Positions 34,997 to 46,866 of a stretch of DNA of 64,000 bases are shown here, in pieces. The DNA is from Gelatoporia subvermispora B. Lineage: Eukaryota; Basidiomycota; Agaricomycetes; Polyporales; Gelatoporiaceae. How positions within the stretch are numbered: position 1 is the first letter of the stretch; every line of letters starts with the position of its first letter. The notes beneath the pieces were generated by a model, which was not told the origin of the DNA, ran no database searches, and worked only from the letters and a program-made list of their open reading frames with translations. Both the position numbers and the translations under genes were made by a program. Location: NCBI GenBank assembly GCA_000320605.2, contig KB445798.1:314898-378897 (forward strand). The letters are read 5' to 3'.

Positions 34997-35383
34997 GCCG
35001 CCTTTGTGCGTCTATAACTTGTCTAATGTCGCATCATCTTTTTACTTGGGTACTTCATGATTGTATTCTTCTTTGCTCGTTATGCGGGTTGCACCACATG
35101 CCCGCTAGCCGCCTGCTGGCGGGACTTGGACCGTCGGATAAGCTCTCTAGAGCTGTCATACCAACCGTACTGGCACAGGCATACTTCGATCCAAGCATGG
35201 ATGATATTCTTGAACCTTTGAGTCAGCATAGATTGGCCGCGTCTCGCTTTGTCCGTCAGCATGAGTATGTGGCATGGATACCACTCTACTTAATGGCCTT
35301 CGATACTCGGGCTAAAGCAGCTACTTCCGTACTTAACGGCGAAAATTTGGGGATTCTGCCTGCCACTGATTCTAGATTTCGCC
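34997..35383. other. Intergenic, no gene seen
   Basis: Between UTP7 and the next plus-strand gene. A CCGCCTGCTGGCGG palindrome near 35108-35121 may form a small hairpin in the UTP7 3' region. Confidence 0.45.
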
Positions 35384-36741
35384 ATGCCCGACCGACAGGT
35401 AGACCACAACGGCTTCTCGTTAAGTTACTACCTCTCCCAGAGCTATCTGGCGCCTCTCAAGATCGAACACTTCACCGAGCGGTGCGTGGCGCCGCGGTGG
35501 GAAGTGGAGGGCACGAAGGGCCTTCACATGATGGAACGTTCGCGTCCGCTCCGGGTCGTCCGTAGGGTAAGGCCCGAGGCCTCCGTTCGCCAATGTACGC
35601 CCTCGTTTGCTATCCAGCCGTGTCCCAAACTAACTAAGTGCAGACTTTCGAGCTCTCGATCACAGTCTCATCACGATATTCCGCTATGATAATGAGGATA
35701 TCGAAAAAGGGCTTGCCGATATGCAGCTCCCTGCAGAGGATCTAGCATACCTGCCATCCTCTGCGAAGAACCGGCTAATCGCCTGGAGCGAGACCATGGT
35801 GGCAAATGCGATCGAGAAGTCCATCTTGCCCACGGTGCTGACTGCACTGCACTGCATTGATGCGTGCATCACGCCCGGCTTGGGGTTCGAAAGACTCGAC
35901 TTTGAAGAGTATCTCGGAGAAACGATATGGCCCGTATATGGGCTAGTGGAACCCGCCGCAAAACACAGGCCTGGAGCGATTGTGCGCGGAGCATCTGGGG
36001 CTGTCTCGATGGTGGTCCTGTGCATCCCCCCGTGGGAATTTGGTAGCAGGGACTTCGGTGACTTCGTCATACCACGCAACGTGGGTGTACTTTTTCCTGA
36101 GAGAGAAGATTATGTGCTGATGTCGGAGGTAGTTCCGCAGAGGTGTTCTTGACAAGCCCGAAAAACCGGGGAAACTGTGGAATAATTGCGATTCGGCGTG
36201 GGTGATGGTGAGTACATGGATTGTCGTGATGCGTGAGCCTCGTTTCTCACCTGTCTGCAATAGCTGTACGAAGCATGCCTACTGACGGGCGCACGTCACT
36301 TTGCGATAACTACATATAAGCAATGGGCATTCGGCACCTTCAGCGACAGTGAATCAAATTCATCATCCCTTTTCACAAGATACTGACTGGTATCCCCTCA
36401 CTAGGCCTCCAGGCTGCAGAGGTGACTTCGGTCATGCACCACCGCTGGCGAACCGATAACATGACCGTTGCCGAGATATTCACGGTATGGGCGCAATGTG
36501 CAAGGGGATCGCGTTGGTTTAGCTTGGCCGAAGTGAGCATGCGTTAGCCTGAGCGTTCTGAATTTCACTTCATCTTCCCCCCTCCAGGAGCCGAGTCCGG
36601 AAGAGTGTGTGGATGTTGAGAGGTGGCCTTGCCGGCTGAGAAGGAGTGAGTTCTACGTCGGCCGCCACGAGACTACGTGCTGACCGTGTGCTAGCGCTTT
36701 CAGAATCATCGACAGACTCATCCGGTTCCGACCTGATATGA
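35384..36741 (+). CDS. Unknown basidiomycete protein (344 aa)
   Basis: Seven exons (35384-35594, 35644-36084, 36143-36207, 36264-36348, 36405-36532, 36588-36645, 36695-36741) total 1035 nt, all in phase. The first intron has a clean CTAAC branch site. Globular protein beginning MPDRQVDHNGFSLSYYLSQS. The region CDSAWVMLYEACLLTGARH followed by FAITTYKQWAFGTFS resembles a pattern I associate with lineage-specific agaricomycete proteins, some of which sit near kinase-like families. No catalytic motif is evident. The acid/serine C-terminus ends SSGSDLI. Confidence 0.75.
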
Positions 36742-39721
36742 TGCGCATTGCACAGTGTCGCCCATTTCATTAATGAGATGCGAATGGAAATTAATAATGT
36801 ATACAGTACGCCGGTAGTTTGAGTCATAATACTATCCTCTCTCCCCGTCGTTTCTAGATCGATTACCTAACCACCCAATCGTCGAAGTATGAACTATGCA
36901 TGAACCGCTGGCGGGTCCCAGCTCATTTCGTGGTATATCTGTTGCTTTCTACGCACTGGGTTATCCGGTGATGCTGTGCATCTTCAAAGTCAAGGTATGA
37001 GTGCGGGTGCAATTCTCGATCTGCGGGGTGTGCAGAGCCAGTAATCGATTCAATGGGTGTGGGATTCGTGTGATTGAGCTTAGTCGTATACCCATTTCGC
37101 TTGAATAATCTTCGCTTGATTCCGCTATCTTTTCATACGCATATACGAGGCATACAGTAAGGTGCTGTGCATACATGCTGTAGTGTGTCCCGTTGTCCCT
37201 ATACAGATCGCGAATATCCTATCAACTACGTGTGTAGATGCTTTGACGCCCAGTTCCCATTTTTGCAGTGATATATATAACTCTCAGCAACACGCTCCCT
37301 ACATGAACTCTAATTCGCTCATTACTACTTAACATTACAGTCACGAATGATATCTCCAGAACGCTGAATCATGGACGTATACAGACGCCTTGCGCATTCC
37401 GGAGCTCGCAAAAATCAAGCCCTAAATCTAATCCCCCGTCAAAATTCTCCGTCGCCCACAAAGACGGCTCGTGTGACAGTCTCTAAACGATGCGAGAACG
37501 TGATTTCTGTCCATACCTTATTTGGTTATATACCTGCCGTATCGGGCAAGTCCTGACATGACGTGTTTTGCGTTTTCGCCTCGGCGTTCTCCGTTTCGGA
37601 TCTCAAAAATACCGCATGATCTCAAAAAACACCATGATCCCGCTTTTCTTCCTTCTCTCATCTGCGCACTTGAATTCGAGTGCAGCCCCGAGTCCGCAGC
37701 CGACTATTGTCACCCCAAAGTCCTCTAACGTCGAGTAAAGTGCAATCGAGCGTCCATAGGTGAGCGAGTTCAGTCGGGTTAGGCTGAATTTGCGGTCCGT
37801 TTGCACTACGTGGACTCTGTATCACAGCGTCATTCTATCCATCGCGCACTATATGCGCTTCATTTTTGTGTTTCATTGTACGATTGATGTGCTCATAGTA
37901 CATAGGTACACATTCCTACTTGTTCATTCTGATGCTGATAAGATCTGTTCATAATTCCTCAGACCGGTCTGTTGAATACGAACTCGGTCGGTGATTAGCC
38001 TCAGAGCCCAAAGTGCAGCCGATGCCTACGCGCACACCAGATGTCTCTGAACTCTGAACATGCGGCAGTCCAGCAGTAGCAGAGCCTCCGCCATGGAGGT
38101 ATATGCATGGCCAAAAGGACTCACGCGTTCGCATGCTGACGTCGTGAGCACGGATCAGTATCACATCCCGAGACAGGCTCATTACGCAGCGCGCATTTGT
38201 ATCATGCATTGACATGCATGGTCTGGGTCCGGTAACCCTGAGTATAAGCTTATTTTCCTGGGAAGCCGCGAGTACTCTTGCATTTCGAGTGTATTTTCAG
38301 TGCTCACCGCATCTACAAGAGCCAAGCACGCGCCCAGATATCCTGGATTGGATTATCGGGGTATGCCCACGGCGTGAACAGCAGAATGACAATGGCGCAA
38401 GCCTGAACGAATAGGTTCTGGTCGTCACGGGGATGCGTGGCAAGTTGCCCTGTTTCTCAATCGAATTCGCGGCTGATCAATAGGGTTTTTTAATCCTGCC
38501 CCCACCGCGTATCCGAAGTTCAGGCACCGATGCGGTCGGAAAGCCTTCGCAGGGAGGCGAATCGGTTTCTGATATGCTCTAACCGCTCATCAGGTCCACT
38601 CATGCAGGATACCTGGGGAACTCCGGCTTGACCTGTAAGACCAGATATGCGCGAGTGTAGGTCAATGAGCGACACAGATACTGTGGCGCTGAAAATGATC
38701 AACACTCGAACTCAAGAACGTTTTCGACATCTTTGTAGAGATTTTTTTCCGGGGGCTAAATCGTCACTGTGAATCACTTCCGGTATGTCCCACCTCATGC
38801 CCTCACCCGAGTTCTCTGGAGCTCTCTCCGAGCTCATGCTTGAGCAGGTGGCCCGTGTTCTTCCGCAGGCCGCAGAATGGGCTCAAGACTCTGGGCGATA
38901 GCAGCCGGAACGGCGCGGCGAAGCGCTGAGCGCCTAAAATGTCGGGTGAGTGGTCCAAACGAGGCAACTGCGACCACCGGGTGAACGTGGAGACGAAAAC
39001 ATTCGCAGGCGCCGAGTTTATTTTGGGATTTCCATCAGCGCGGAACCTCCATGCCATGATGAAGATCGTTCTAATTATGGGCCGAAGCTTACCTCAAGGT
39101 CTCCTAGCATGGAACCAACGCGTCAAGCCGTGCAAATGTAATCTGCATGGGAAACACACGGCACGAATCCCAGCAAATGCCGACGACTCTGGGTGGACGT
39201 CGCCGTGGATGTGAACAATTGCAAGGTGTTTTGTCTGTGCCGGCGGCAAGGCACACGGGACGTTGTGATGCACTGATACACAGACGGCGCAAGAGGAGAA
39301 TACCTCCGATGCACCAAGCTCCCCATGATGGTTCGACTCTGGTGGCAGTGACTGTCGAGAACACAGTCTCGGACAGTCTCGAAGGTGCTCGGTGCAGCCT
39401 GGACGAGGCTGGAGAGATGCGCGGACGTGGGAGACAAGCGCTGGGCAAACCCGGAGACGGCAATGGCCAGCCGTCGACGCGCTTACCTAATGGGTGCCGA
39501 AGAGAGCCGGGAGTATGTTTTATTGGCAAGGAGCGTCCCGCCACGCTCATCGTTACCACCGCCAGTACTCACTACCCCCTCCTCCTCTTCGTCCGCTCAA
39601 CGTCCGCCACCCTCTTTTTAACCCCAGCTAGGACGTATCGCGCCTCTCCCGCCCCCGCCAGTCGCATTCCTAATTATACACTCCCGCCAGCCGCTAATAT
39701 ATCGGAGACACGACTTTCACG
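36742..39721. other. Long intergenic region (about 3 kb), no supported gene
   Basis: No frame with convincing domain or splice structure. A TATATATAA string near 37270 precedes a short frame at 37371 (61 codons) that I cannot support. The last few hundred bases are the promoter of the copper radical oxidase at 39722. Confidence 0.5.
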
Positions 39722-42161
39722 ATGGTTCGCCAACTCTCCGCGTTGGCACTCTCGCTCGCGGCTGCCCTCGCGCCCGCAGCGCTTGCACAAACACACACAC
39801 CGGGTTCGTTCGAGGATGGCGGCAACACGCTCGTCAGCGGCATGATGGTGAGCCGCCCGACCGTGTATGTGCTCACACGCGCTCCGTACTGACCATCCCT
39901 GTGCGTCGCAGTTGTTCCTGGGGAACGAGAAGAAGGTGTACATCCTGGATAAAGCTGAGGGGAACGCCGCGCAAGCCGGCGGGCACCCTGCATGGGCAGC
40001 AGTGTACGACATCGAAACGCGTACAGCGACGGCCATGGACATGACCACAAACACTTTCTGCTCCTCCGGCATGCACATGCCCAACGGCTCGTACGCCGTG
40101 TTCGGAGGAAACGGGGCCGTCGGTCCCGGTGGTAACATTTCCGACGTCACAGAACCGGGCGGGTACACTGGTCTGTACTCGACCGTCTACGGCGACTGGG
40201 ACGGCCGGACACAGATTCGTATGGTCAACCCCTGCGAAGACAACCTCGACTCGACCGGCTGCCAGTGGTACGACAACCGGACAACTGTTGCGATGCAAAA
40301 AGCGCGTTGGTACTCGACTGCAGAGCCACTTGCTGACGGTTCAATTGCGATTATCGGTGGTTTCGTGAACGGTGGCTACATCAACCGAAACACACCCAAC
40401 GTGGACCCTACATACGAAGGTGGTGCCGCCGAGCCCACAACAGAGTTCTACCCCAGCAAGGGTCCCGCGCAGCTGATGAACTTCATGGTCAAGACGTCAG
40501 GATTGAACGCATACCCGCACACATTCCTGATGCCAGACGGCAAGCTCTTTTTGCAGGCGAACTATTCTTCCAGTACGTGGAGTTTGTTCTTCGTGATAGT
40601 GGTAGATCTCACTGACGCGCGACTAGTTTTGTGGGATCCTGTCACGAATGAGGAGACTGATCTGCCTGATATGCCCGGTCAGATTATCCGTGTCTATCCG
40701 GCGTCTGGCGCGACCGCCATGCTCCCGCTCACGCCCGCAAACAACTACGAGCCTACCATCATGTTCTGCGGTGGTTCTGACATGCCCGAAGACTACTGGG
40801 GCAACTATTCGTACCCGAACTTCAACACATGGGAGTACCCTGCGTCGAACAAGTGCCACCAGATCACTCCAGAGCCCGCTGATGGCTCAGCGCCGCAATA
40901 TACGGAGGTTGACGACATGCCGGAAGGACGCACGATGGGTCAGTTCATCCATCTTCCCGATATGACGATGCTTGTCGTCAACGGCGGCCTGAACGGCACC
41001 GCTGGCTATTCGGAAATGACGCCGCAGACGCCTCTGTACGGTCTCATGCCGTACGGTATGTCGCTCGCATCTGGCCCTGTCGGTACTCCTGCCATCTTTA
41101 ACCCGAACGCGCCGGCCGGCAAGCAGTGGTCGAACGAGGGTCTTCAGACCTCGGACATCGCCCGTCTGTACCACTCGTCCGCGCTCCTCCTCCCTGATGC
41201 CTCCGTTCTCATCGCGGGCTCGAACCCGAACGTCGACGTCAACCTCACGACCTTTTTCCCGACCCAGTACAAGGCCGAGATCTTCTACCCGCCCTACTTC
41301 TCCGCCAAGACACGCCCTGCACCCTCGAACGTGCCGAAGAATCTCACGTACGGCGGTAACCCCTTCGACATCACCGTTCCCGCCTCGTCATACTCCGGCT
41401 CTGCGAACGACGCCGCGGACAACACGTCCGTTGTGATCATCCGCCCCGGCTGGACGACGCACGCGATGAACATGGGCCAGCGCTCGATGCAACTCAACAA
41501 CTCGTACACTGTAAACAGCGACGGTTCGATCACGCTGCACGTCGCGCAGCCCCCGCCAAACCCGAACCTTATCCAGCCCGGGCCCGTCCTGATCTTCGTT
41601 ACGATGTACGGTATTCCCTCGAACGGCACGCTCGCAATCCTTGGAACTGGCGACTTCGGCACGCAGCCCACAGCGGCGGCGTCCGTACTGCCCCCCAGCG
41701 TGCGGCTGGACACGGCGTCAGGGAGCGCGCCGAGCAGCGGGTCGAATGGCTCCAATGCAAGCTCGTCTGGCTCGTCCGATTCGGGCAGCTCCTCACACAC
41801 CGGTGCAATTATTGGCGGAATCGTCGCTGCTATTGCAATTGTCGGTATACTTGGCGCAGTGTTCGGAATCTGCCTCTCGAAGCGCAAGCGCGCGGATGCG
41901 CAATCGCACCCGGGCGGGGCGTACCCGATGAGCGCGACCGGTACCGGTGCGAGCTCGCTGGGGAACCGCGCGGTGCGCCACTCAGACTCGAGCGCGTTTG
42001 TCCCGCTGCAACAGGAGAACGCGAGCGGCGCATGGGGCGCGAGCACTGCAAGCCTTGCGTCGCCGTACCAGGACGACCCGCGCGGCGCGCACAGCGCCGA
42101 GTTCGATCCGTACTACCAGAATGCGCCACGCATGAGCACGAACGACCGACACGGGTACTAG
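39722..42161 (+). CDS. Glyoxal-oxidase-type copper radical oxidase 1 (773 aa), membrane-anchored
   Basis: Three exons (39722-39847, 39912-40572, 40627-42161). A signal peptide (MVRQLSALALSLAAALAPAA, cleaved near ALAQ) starts the protein. Active-site residues of the family are visible: the cross-link cysteine in NTFCSSG, its tyrosine partner in ARWYSTAEP, the Tyr-His pair in RLYHSSALLLPDA and the histidine in TTHAMNMGQR. The DUF1929-type domain follows. A Ser/Asn linker leads to a transmembrane helix (IIGGIVAAIAIVGILGAVF) and a basic stop-transfer SKRKR with a ~95-residue cytosolic tail. Such enzymes oxidise aldehydes to acids and make H2O2, feeding lignin-degrading peroxidases in white-rot fungi. 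The anchor suggests a cell-surface form. Confidence 0.93.
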
Positions 42162-43209
42162 GTCCGCGTTCGAGTTCAAGTCTGAGCCTGAGTGTAGGGG
42201 AGGTGTTTGTTGGATGGACTGGACGGACTGTTTTGTTCTTTCGCTTGGCATCGGACCGCAACACCTTCATTACTGTCGGCCTAATTGGTCTACTTCGTTG
42301 GGATGGGAGAGTACGCACATAGGCTCATTGCATAGATCTACACATAACTTACCTACCTACCTACGACCGTTGTGTGCCATGTGTGCTACTGTTCCTGTCT
42401 GTGCAAGACGACGCTCTCGATCTACGCCGAATACCATAGCATGTGTGATAGAGATACCAATATCATTCCCGTATCAAAATTGAGCAGAAGATGCCTTCTT
42501 GCCGTCGGTCGTACAATTAGCGAGCCAGTGCCCGGAGTGATCCCAGTACTTAGTCCACTTCGTGAGACACACACCAATGATAAAGGAACGGCGTGAGGCT
42601 CCTTCATTGTACTGGCCTCTCTCGGAATGTCGATCGGAGGTCTAACTATCTTCACGAGCTATGGAGGATATCTTGGGCTGATAGGTCGAATATTTTCCAT
42701 TCTTCTACGCTGTCTTCCAAGAACTTAGATCGCAAACCGACGCAATTGCTATGTAGCCGGCATGAGGCGATGGAACGGTATCCATTCCACGAAGCTGCCA
42801 GTGATGACCCTGAATGGGTCTAAGTCCGCAATTCGAAAGCAGATACACGCTGCATTGACTTTCGTGATCTTGTGCGGGCAGAGATCGGAACCGACGTTGC
42901 AAGACGAACGGGCAGCAATAGTTAAGACCGATGATAAATGGCGAGTGTGCCGCACGGGCATCCAGCGATTAGATGTCAAGTGTGAGCAGACCTTGGAAGT
43001 TCACTCACCTGCAGATCTTCCGTTCGGCATCTTCCTCGAGTCAAGCCCCAATGGATGCGTATCACTAACGTCGCCGCACTGTACTTTCTACAAACAACGA
43101 CAACAAATGTAATGAAAGACACAAGGGTACACAGTGTAGTCAGTCCGTATAAGTAACAACAAAGGAAAGCAAAGAGTCCGCCAGAAACCCAGGTTCTGTA
43201 CTACGCTCA
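42162..43209. other. Convergent intergenic region
   Basis: Separates the 3' ends of the two copper radical oxidases. Contains a short CTAC tandem repeat near 42348. No gene seen. Confidence 0.55.
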
Positions 43210-45662
43210 TCAGTGATTAACACTCATCCTCCGAGTGTTCTGGTAATACGGGTCAAACTCCGCACTCTGGCCGCTCCGCGGCTCATCTCTATACGGCGAC
43301 GCCGGGTTGAGGCTCGCGCTGCTCGCGTTCCACGCGCCACTGAAATTATCCTGTTGCAGGGGCACAAACGCACTCGAGTCAGCATTCTTGCCCCGTTGGT
43401 TACCTAGGACGCCTCCAACGCCACCCTGCGCCGCGCTCATCGGATACGACGGCGCCGGGTGCTGCTGAGACGCGGCGCGCCGCCGCTTTGCCATATAAAC
43501 GCCAATTGCCGTACCGAGGATGCCGACCACCGCGACTGCGCCGATGATTCCGCCGACGATCGCGCCCGTGTGCGACGCGCCGTTCGACTGGGATGAGTCG
43601 CTCGAGTTCGCGCTCGTGTTGTTGCCGTTCGAGCTACTCGAGTTACCCGAGCTGCTGCCAGGCGCCGAGCCTGAGACGCCGTCAAGTCGGATGCTAGCTG
43701 GCAGCACCGACGCCGCGGCTGTAGGCTGCGCGCCAATCTGCCCGCTGCCCAGAATCGCAAGCGTGCCGTTGCTTGGGATGCCACTCATGGTGACGAAGAT
43801 CAGGACAGGTCCAGGCTGGACCAGGTTGGGGTTGGGAGGCGGCTGCGAGACGTGTAGTGTGATCGACGCGTCGCTGTTGACCGTGTACGTGCTGTTGAGC
43901 TGCATCGAGCGTTGGCCCATGTTCATCGCGTGCGTCGTCCAGCCGGGACGGATGACAACGACAGATGTGTTGTCGGCAGCATCGTTCGCAGGTCCAGAGT
44001 ACGAAGATGCAGGGATCGTGATGTCAAAGGGGTCACCTCCGTAAGTCAGGTTCGTAGGGACATTCTGCGGCGACGGACGAGTCGTCGCGCCGAAGTAGGG
44101 CGGGTAGAAGACTTCGGCCTTGTAAGTAGTGGGGAAGATCGTCGACAGGTTAACGTCAATGTTCGGGTTCGAGCCAGCAATCAGGACAGAGGCATCCGGA
44201 AGAAGGAGAGCAGAAGAGTGGTACAAACGAGCAATGTTAGACGTCTGCAAGCCCTGGTTCGACCATTGCTGGCCAGTGGGAGCGTTGGGGTTGAAGATGG
44301 CCGGCGTGCCGACAGGTCCAGAAGCCAAAGACTCCCCAAAAGGCATGTCACCGAAAAGGGGTACCTGCGGTGTCGACTGCGAGTAACCAGCGGTGCCGTT
44401 CAGACCGCCGTTGACAACGAGCATGGTCATATCCGGGAGATGGATGAACTGACCCATCGTCCGGCCCTCAAGCATGTCGTCAACCTCGGTGTACTGTGGA
44501 GTCGAACCGTCGGTCGGTTCCGGCGTGATCTGGTGGCACTTGTTCGACGCGGGGTAGTCCCATGTGTTAAAGTTAGGGTATGTGTAATTGCCCCAGAACT
44601 CGTCAGGCATGTCGGAGCCACCGCAGAACAGAACAGTGGGTGTGTAGTTATTCGCGGGAGTGAGCGGAAGCATGGCAGTAGCGCCAGACGCGGGATAGAC
44701 GCGGATAATCTGACCGGGCATGTCAGGCAAATCGGTTTCCTCGTTGCTGTTCGGGTCCCAGAGAGCTGGTAGGTGGGGATCGTCAGAAGTGCGAGCGACC
44801 TATGACGCAAGAGACGTACTACTGGAGAAGTTAGCTTGCACAAAGAGCCTGCCGTCCGGCATGAGGTAGGTGTGCGCGTAGGCGTTCAAGCCAGACGTCT
44901 TGATCATGAAATTCATGACCTGCGCGGGACCCTTGCTCGGATAGAACTCTGTCGTAGGCTCAGCTGCTCCACCTTCAAACTCTGGGTCCGTATTTGGCGT
45001 GTTGCGATTGATGTAACCGCCACTGACGAAACCGCCGATGATGGCAATGGAACCGTCACCTAGGGGTTCCGCCGTCGAGTACCACCGTGCCTTCTGCATC
45101 TGCACGTCCGTCCGGTTGTCGTACCACTGGCATTGTGTCGAGTTGAGGTCGTCGTCACAGGGGTTCAAGAGACGGATCTGCGTCCGGCCGTCCCAGTCGC
45201 CGTACACAGTGTCAAACAGACCGGTGAATCCACCGGGTTCTTGAACGTCGCCTTCAACACCGCCCTGTCCGACAGCGCCATTTCCTCCAAAGGTGACGTA
45301 AGAGCCGTTTGGAAGGTGCATGCCGGACGCGCAAAAGGTGTTGGTAAGCATGTCCATGGGCGTCGCTGTTCGCGACTCGATGTCGTACACGGATGCCCAT
45401 GCAGGATGTCCACCGATTTGCACAGAGTTTCCCTCGGTCTTGTCCAGAATGTAAACCTTCTGGTCGGTTCCCAGGAACATCTACCGGTAACGGAGCGGTG
45501 TGAACGCGCTAGAAACGTAGTCACAACCATGGACCTCACCATCATGGCGCTGACGAGGGTATCACCACCATCCTCAAACGAACCTGGTGTGTGGACCTGA
45601 GCGAATGCTGCGGGCGCAAGGGCCGCGAGCGACAGGGCCAACGCAGAAAGTTGGCGTATCAT
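43210..45662 (-). CDS. Glyoxal-oxidase-type copper radical oxidase 2 (779 aa), membrane-anchored
   Basis: Paralogue of the gene at 39722, in opposite orientation, with identical intron positions: exons 45662-45540, 45480-44820 and 44765-43210, 2340 nt. Signal peptide MIRQLSALALSLAALAPAAFA. The same catalytic positions are present: NTFCASG, ARWYSTAEP, RLYHSSALLLPDA, TTHAMNMGQR. A Ser/Asn-rich linker, the helix IVGGIIGAVAVVGILGTAIG and the basic AKRRR anchor follow. Both tails end similarly (AEFDPYYQN). Differences concentrate in the linker and tail, suggesting a fairly recent duplication with both copies functional. Confidence 0.93.
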
Positions 45663-46866
45663 CGCGAGATTTGCGTGTCAATTTTCGACGGAAACGTCGG
45701 GGGGATAATTACAACAGATTGGAGGACACGAAAGAAGCACGACACGTCCTTTGTGAGGGAGGGGGAGAGAGAAAAGAGTGGCGGACGGATGTCGGCGAGG
45801 GGGGTGGTGGTGAAGGGTGAAGGGATGAAGGATGGATACTTTGTGATCGGGGGCACGACCGTCATGTCAAGAAACCACGCTCCTGCCGCGTCGGCATGAA
45901 CAAGTCATGTGGAAAACGGCTCTTTTCGGCCGCCTGAGAATTTCACGGGCGCCTCTTGCGGTCCCTATTTGCGCGCGAATTTTGCCCCCAGAGCAGACGT
46001 CACCATTTCGAACCGGCCCGGTCCAGCATTTCTTGCGGACGTGCGCAAGGCAAAAAAGGACCGCGGGAAGAATGTGGAGTTCGTTGAGGGAGGATGCACG
46101 AAGGTGTTCTTGAGACCTGTGTTACGAAGTCACGAACGGCGCGGCGCAAACGTTAAGGGCAACTTCAGCTCCGATAATCATCGTTGATGCAACGACATCT
46201 CGTGGCTACAAAGTTAGCGCTGCTGCAACGCGGTCGAGTGCGTGGAAGTCATTTGACTTACGTCTAACGAACGCATTTGTCGATGGCTCGGATCACGTTT
46301 GGTGATCGTCGCTGGCCTTAATAGTCTGCACTCTTGCAAGACAGACACTGACAAAATGCTTGTACGTTCCCGTGATGTTCTGGCGCCGTACTTCGGTCAG
46401 AGCCAGAGCCAAGGTTTACCGGACATTCGTGCCCGCGTCTAGCGACCGGGTACGCCTCAAGTTGCTGCCAAGTCGGGCGTTCCTGAATCGTGCGGAATGA
46501 TAGAAACTAGATCATGACCAGGTCGGTCTGGGACGCTCTCGATGGGAAATTCTTATTGATCGTCTGTTGCTCTTTGTCAAATAAGTAAGTACACAGATGG
46601 TCGGTATTGGAACAACACTCACCATGTCCTTCCAGGTTTCAACCTCTCTGTTCTCCGCGTTCCGCCTCCCTTGGCCAATTCAGTAGTTCGGAGATGCAAT
46701 AGTGTCACTCGCTCGCTGTGCTCCGAGTCATACACAATCCTCAGACGTGCACGAAAGATGACGGTGAACACTCCTGATTTTATTGGAGCATGCCAGTACA
46801 GACAAGATGTGTAGTGTGTCGGCAGTCGGACCAGAATGCCTTACATTCCTCCCATCGGAGGAGCAC
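45663..46866. other. Intergenic, promoter side of oxidase 2 and 3' side of LanC-like gene
   Basis: About 1.2 kb without a supported gene. A GGGGGAGA/GGTGGTGG purine-rich run near 45761-45830 lies upstream of the oxidase. Confidence 0.5.

Noticed and set aside
33700..35565. 621-codon open frame over UTP7 and beyond
   Set aside because: It reads through introns of UTP7. The WD-repeat and BING4-type segments require splicing into other frames, and the distal part has no protein-like features.
38290..38410. Minus-strand hydrophobic stretch resembling a membrane segment
   Set aside because: Under 35 residues, no start, no flanking exons in phase.
39147..39845. 232-codon frame before copper radical oxidase 1
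   Set aside because: Arginine/serine-rich with no domain, and it overlaps the signal-peptide exon of the oxidase in another frame.
41294..42046. 250-codon minus-strand frame antisense to oxidase 1
   Set aside because: Mirror of codon-biased coding sequence. The sense strand carries all catalytic motifs.
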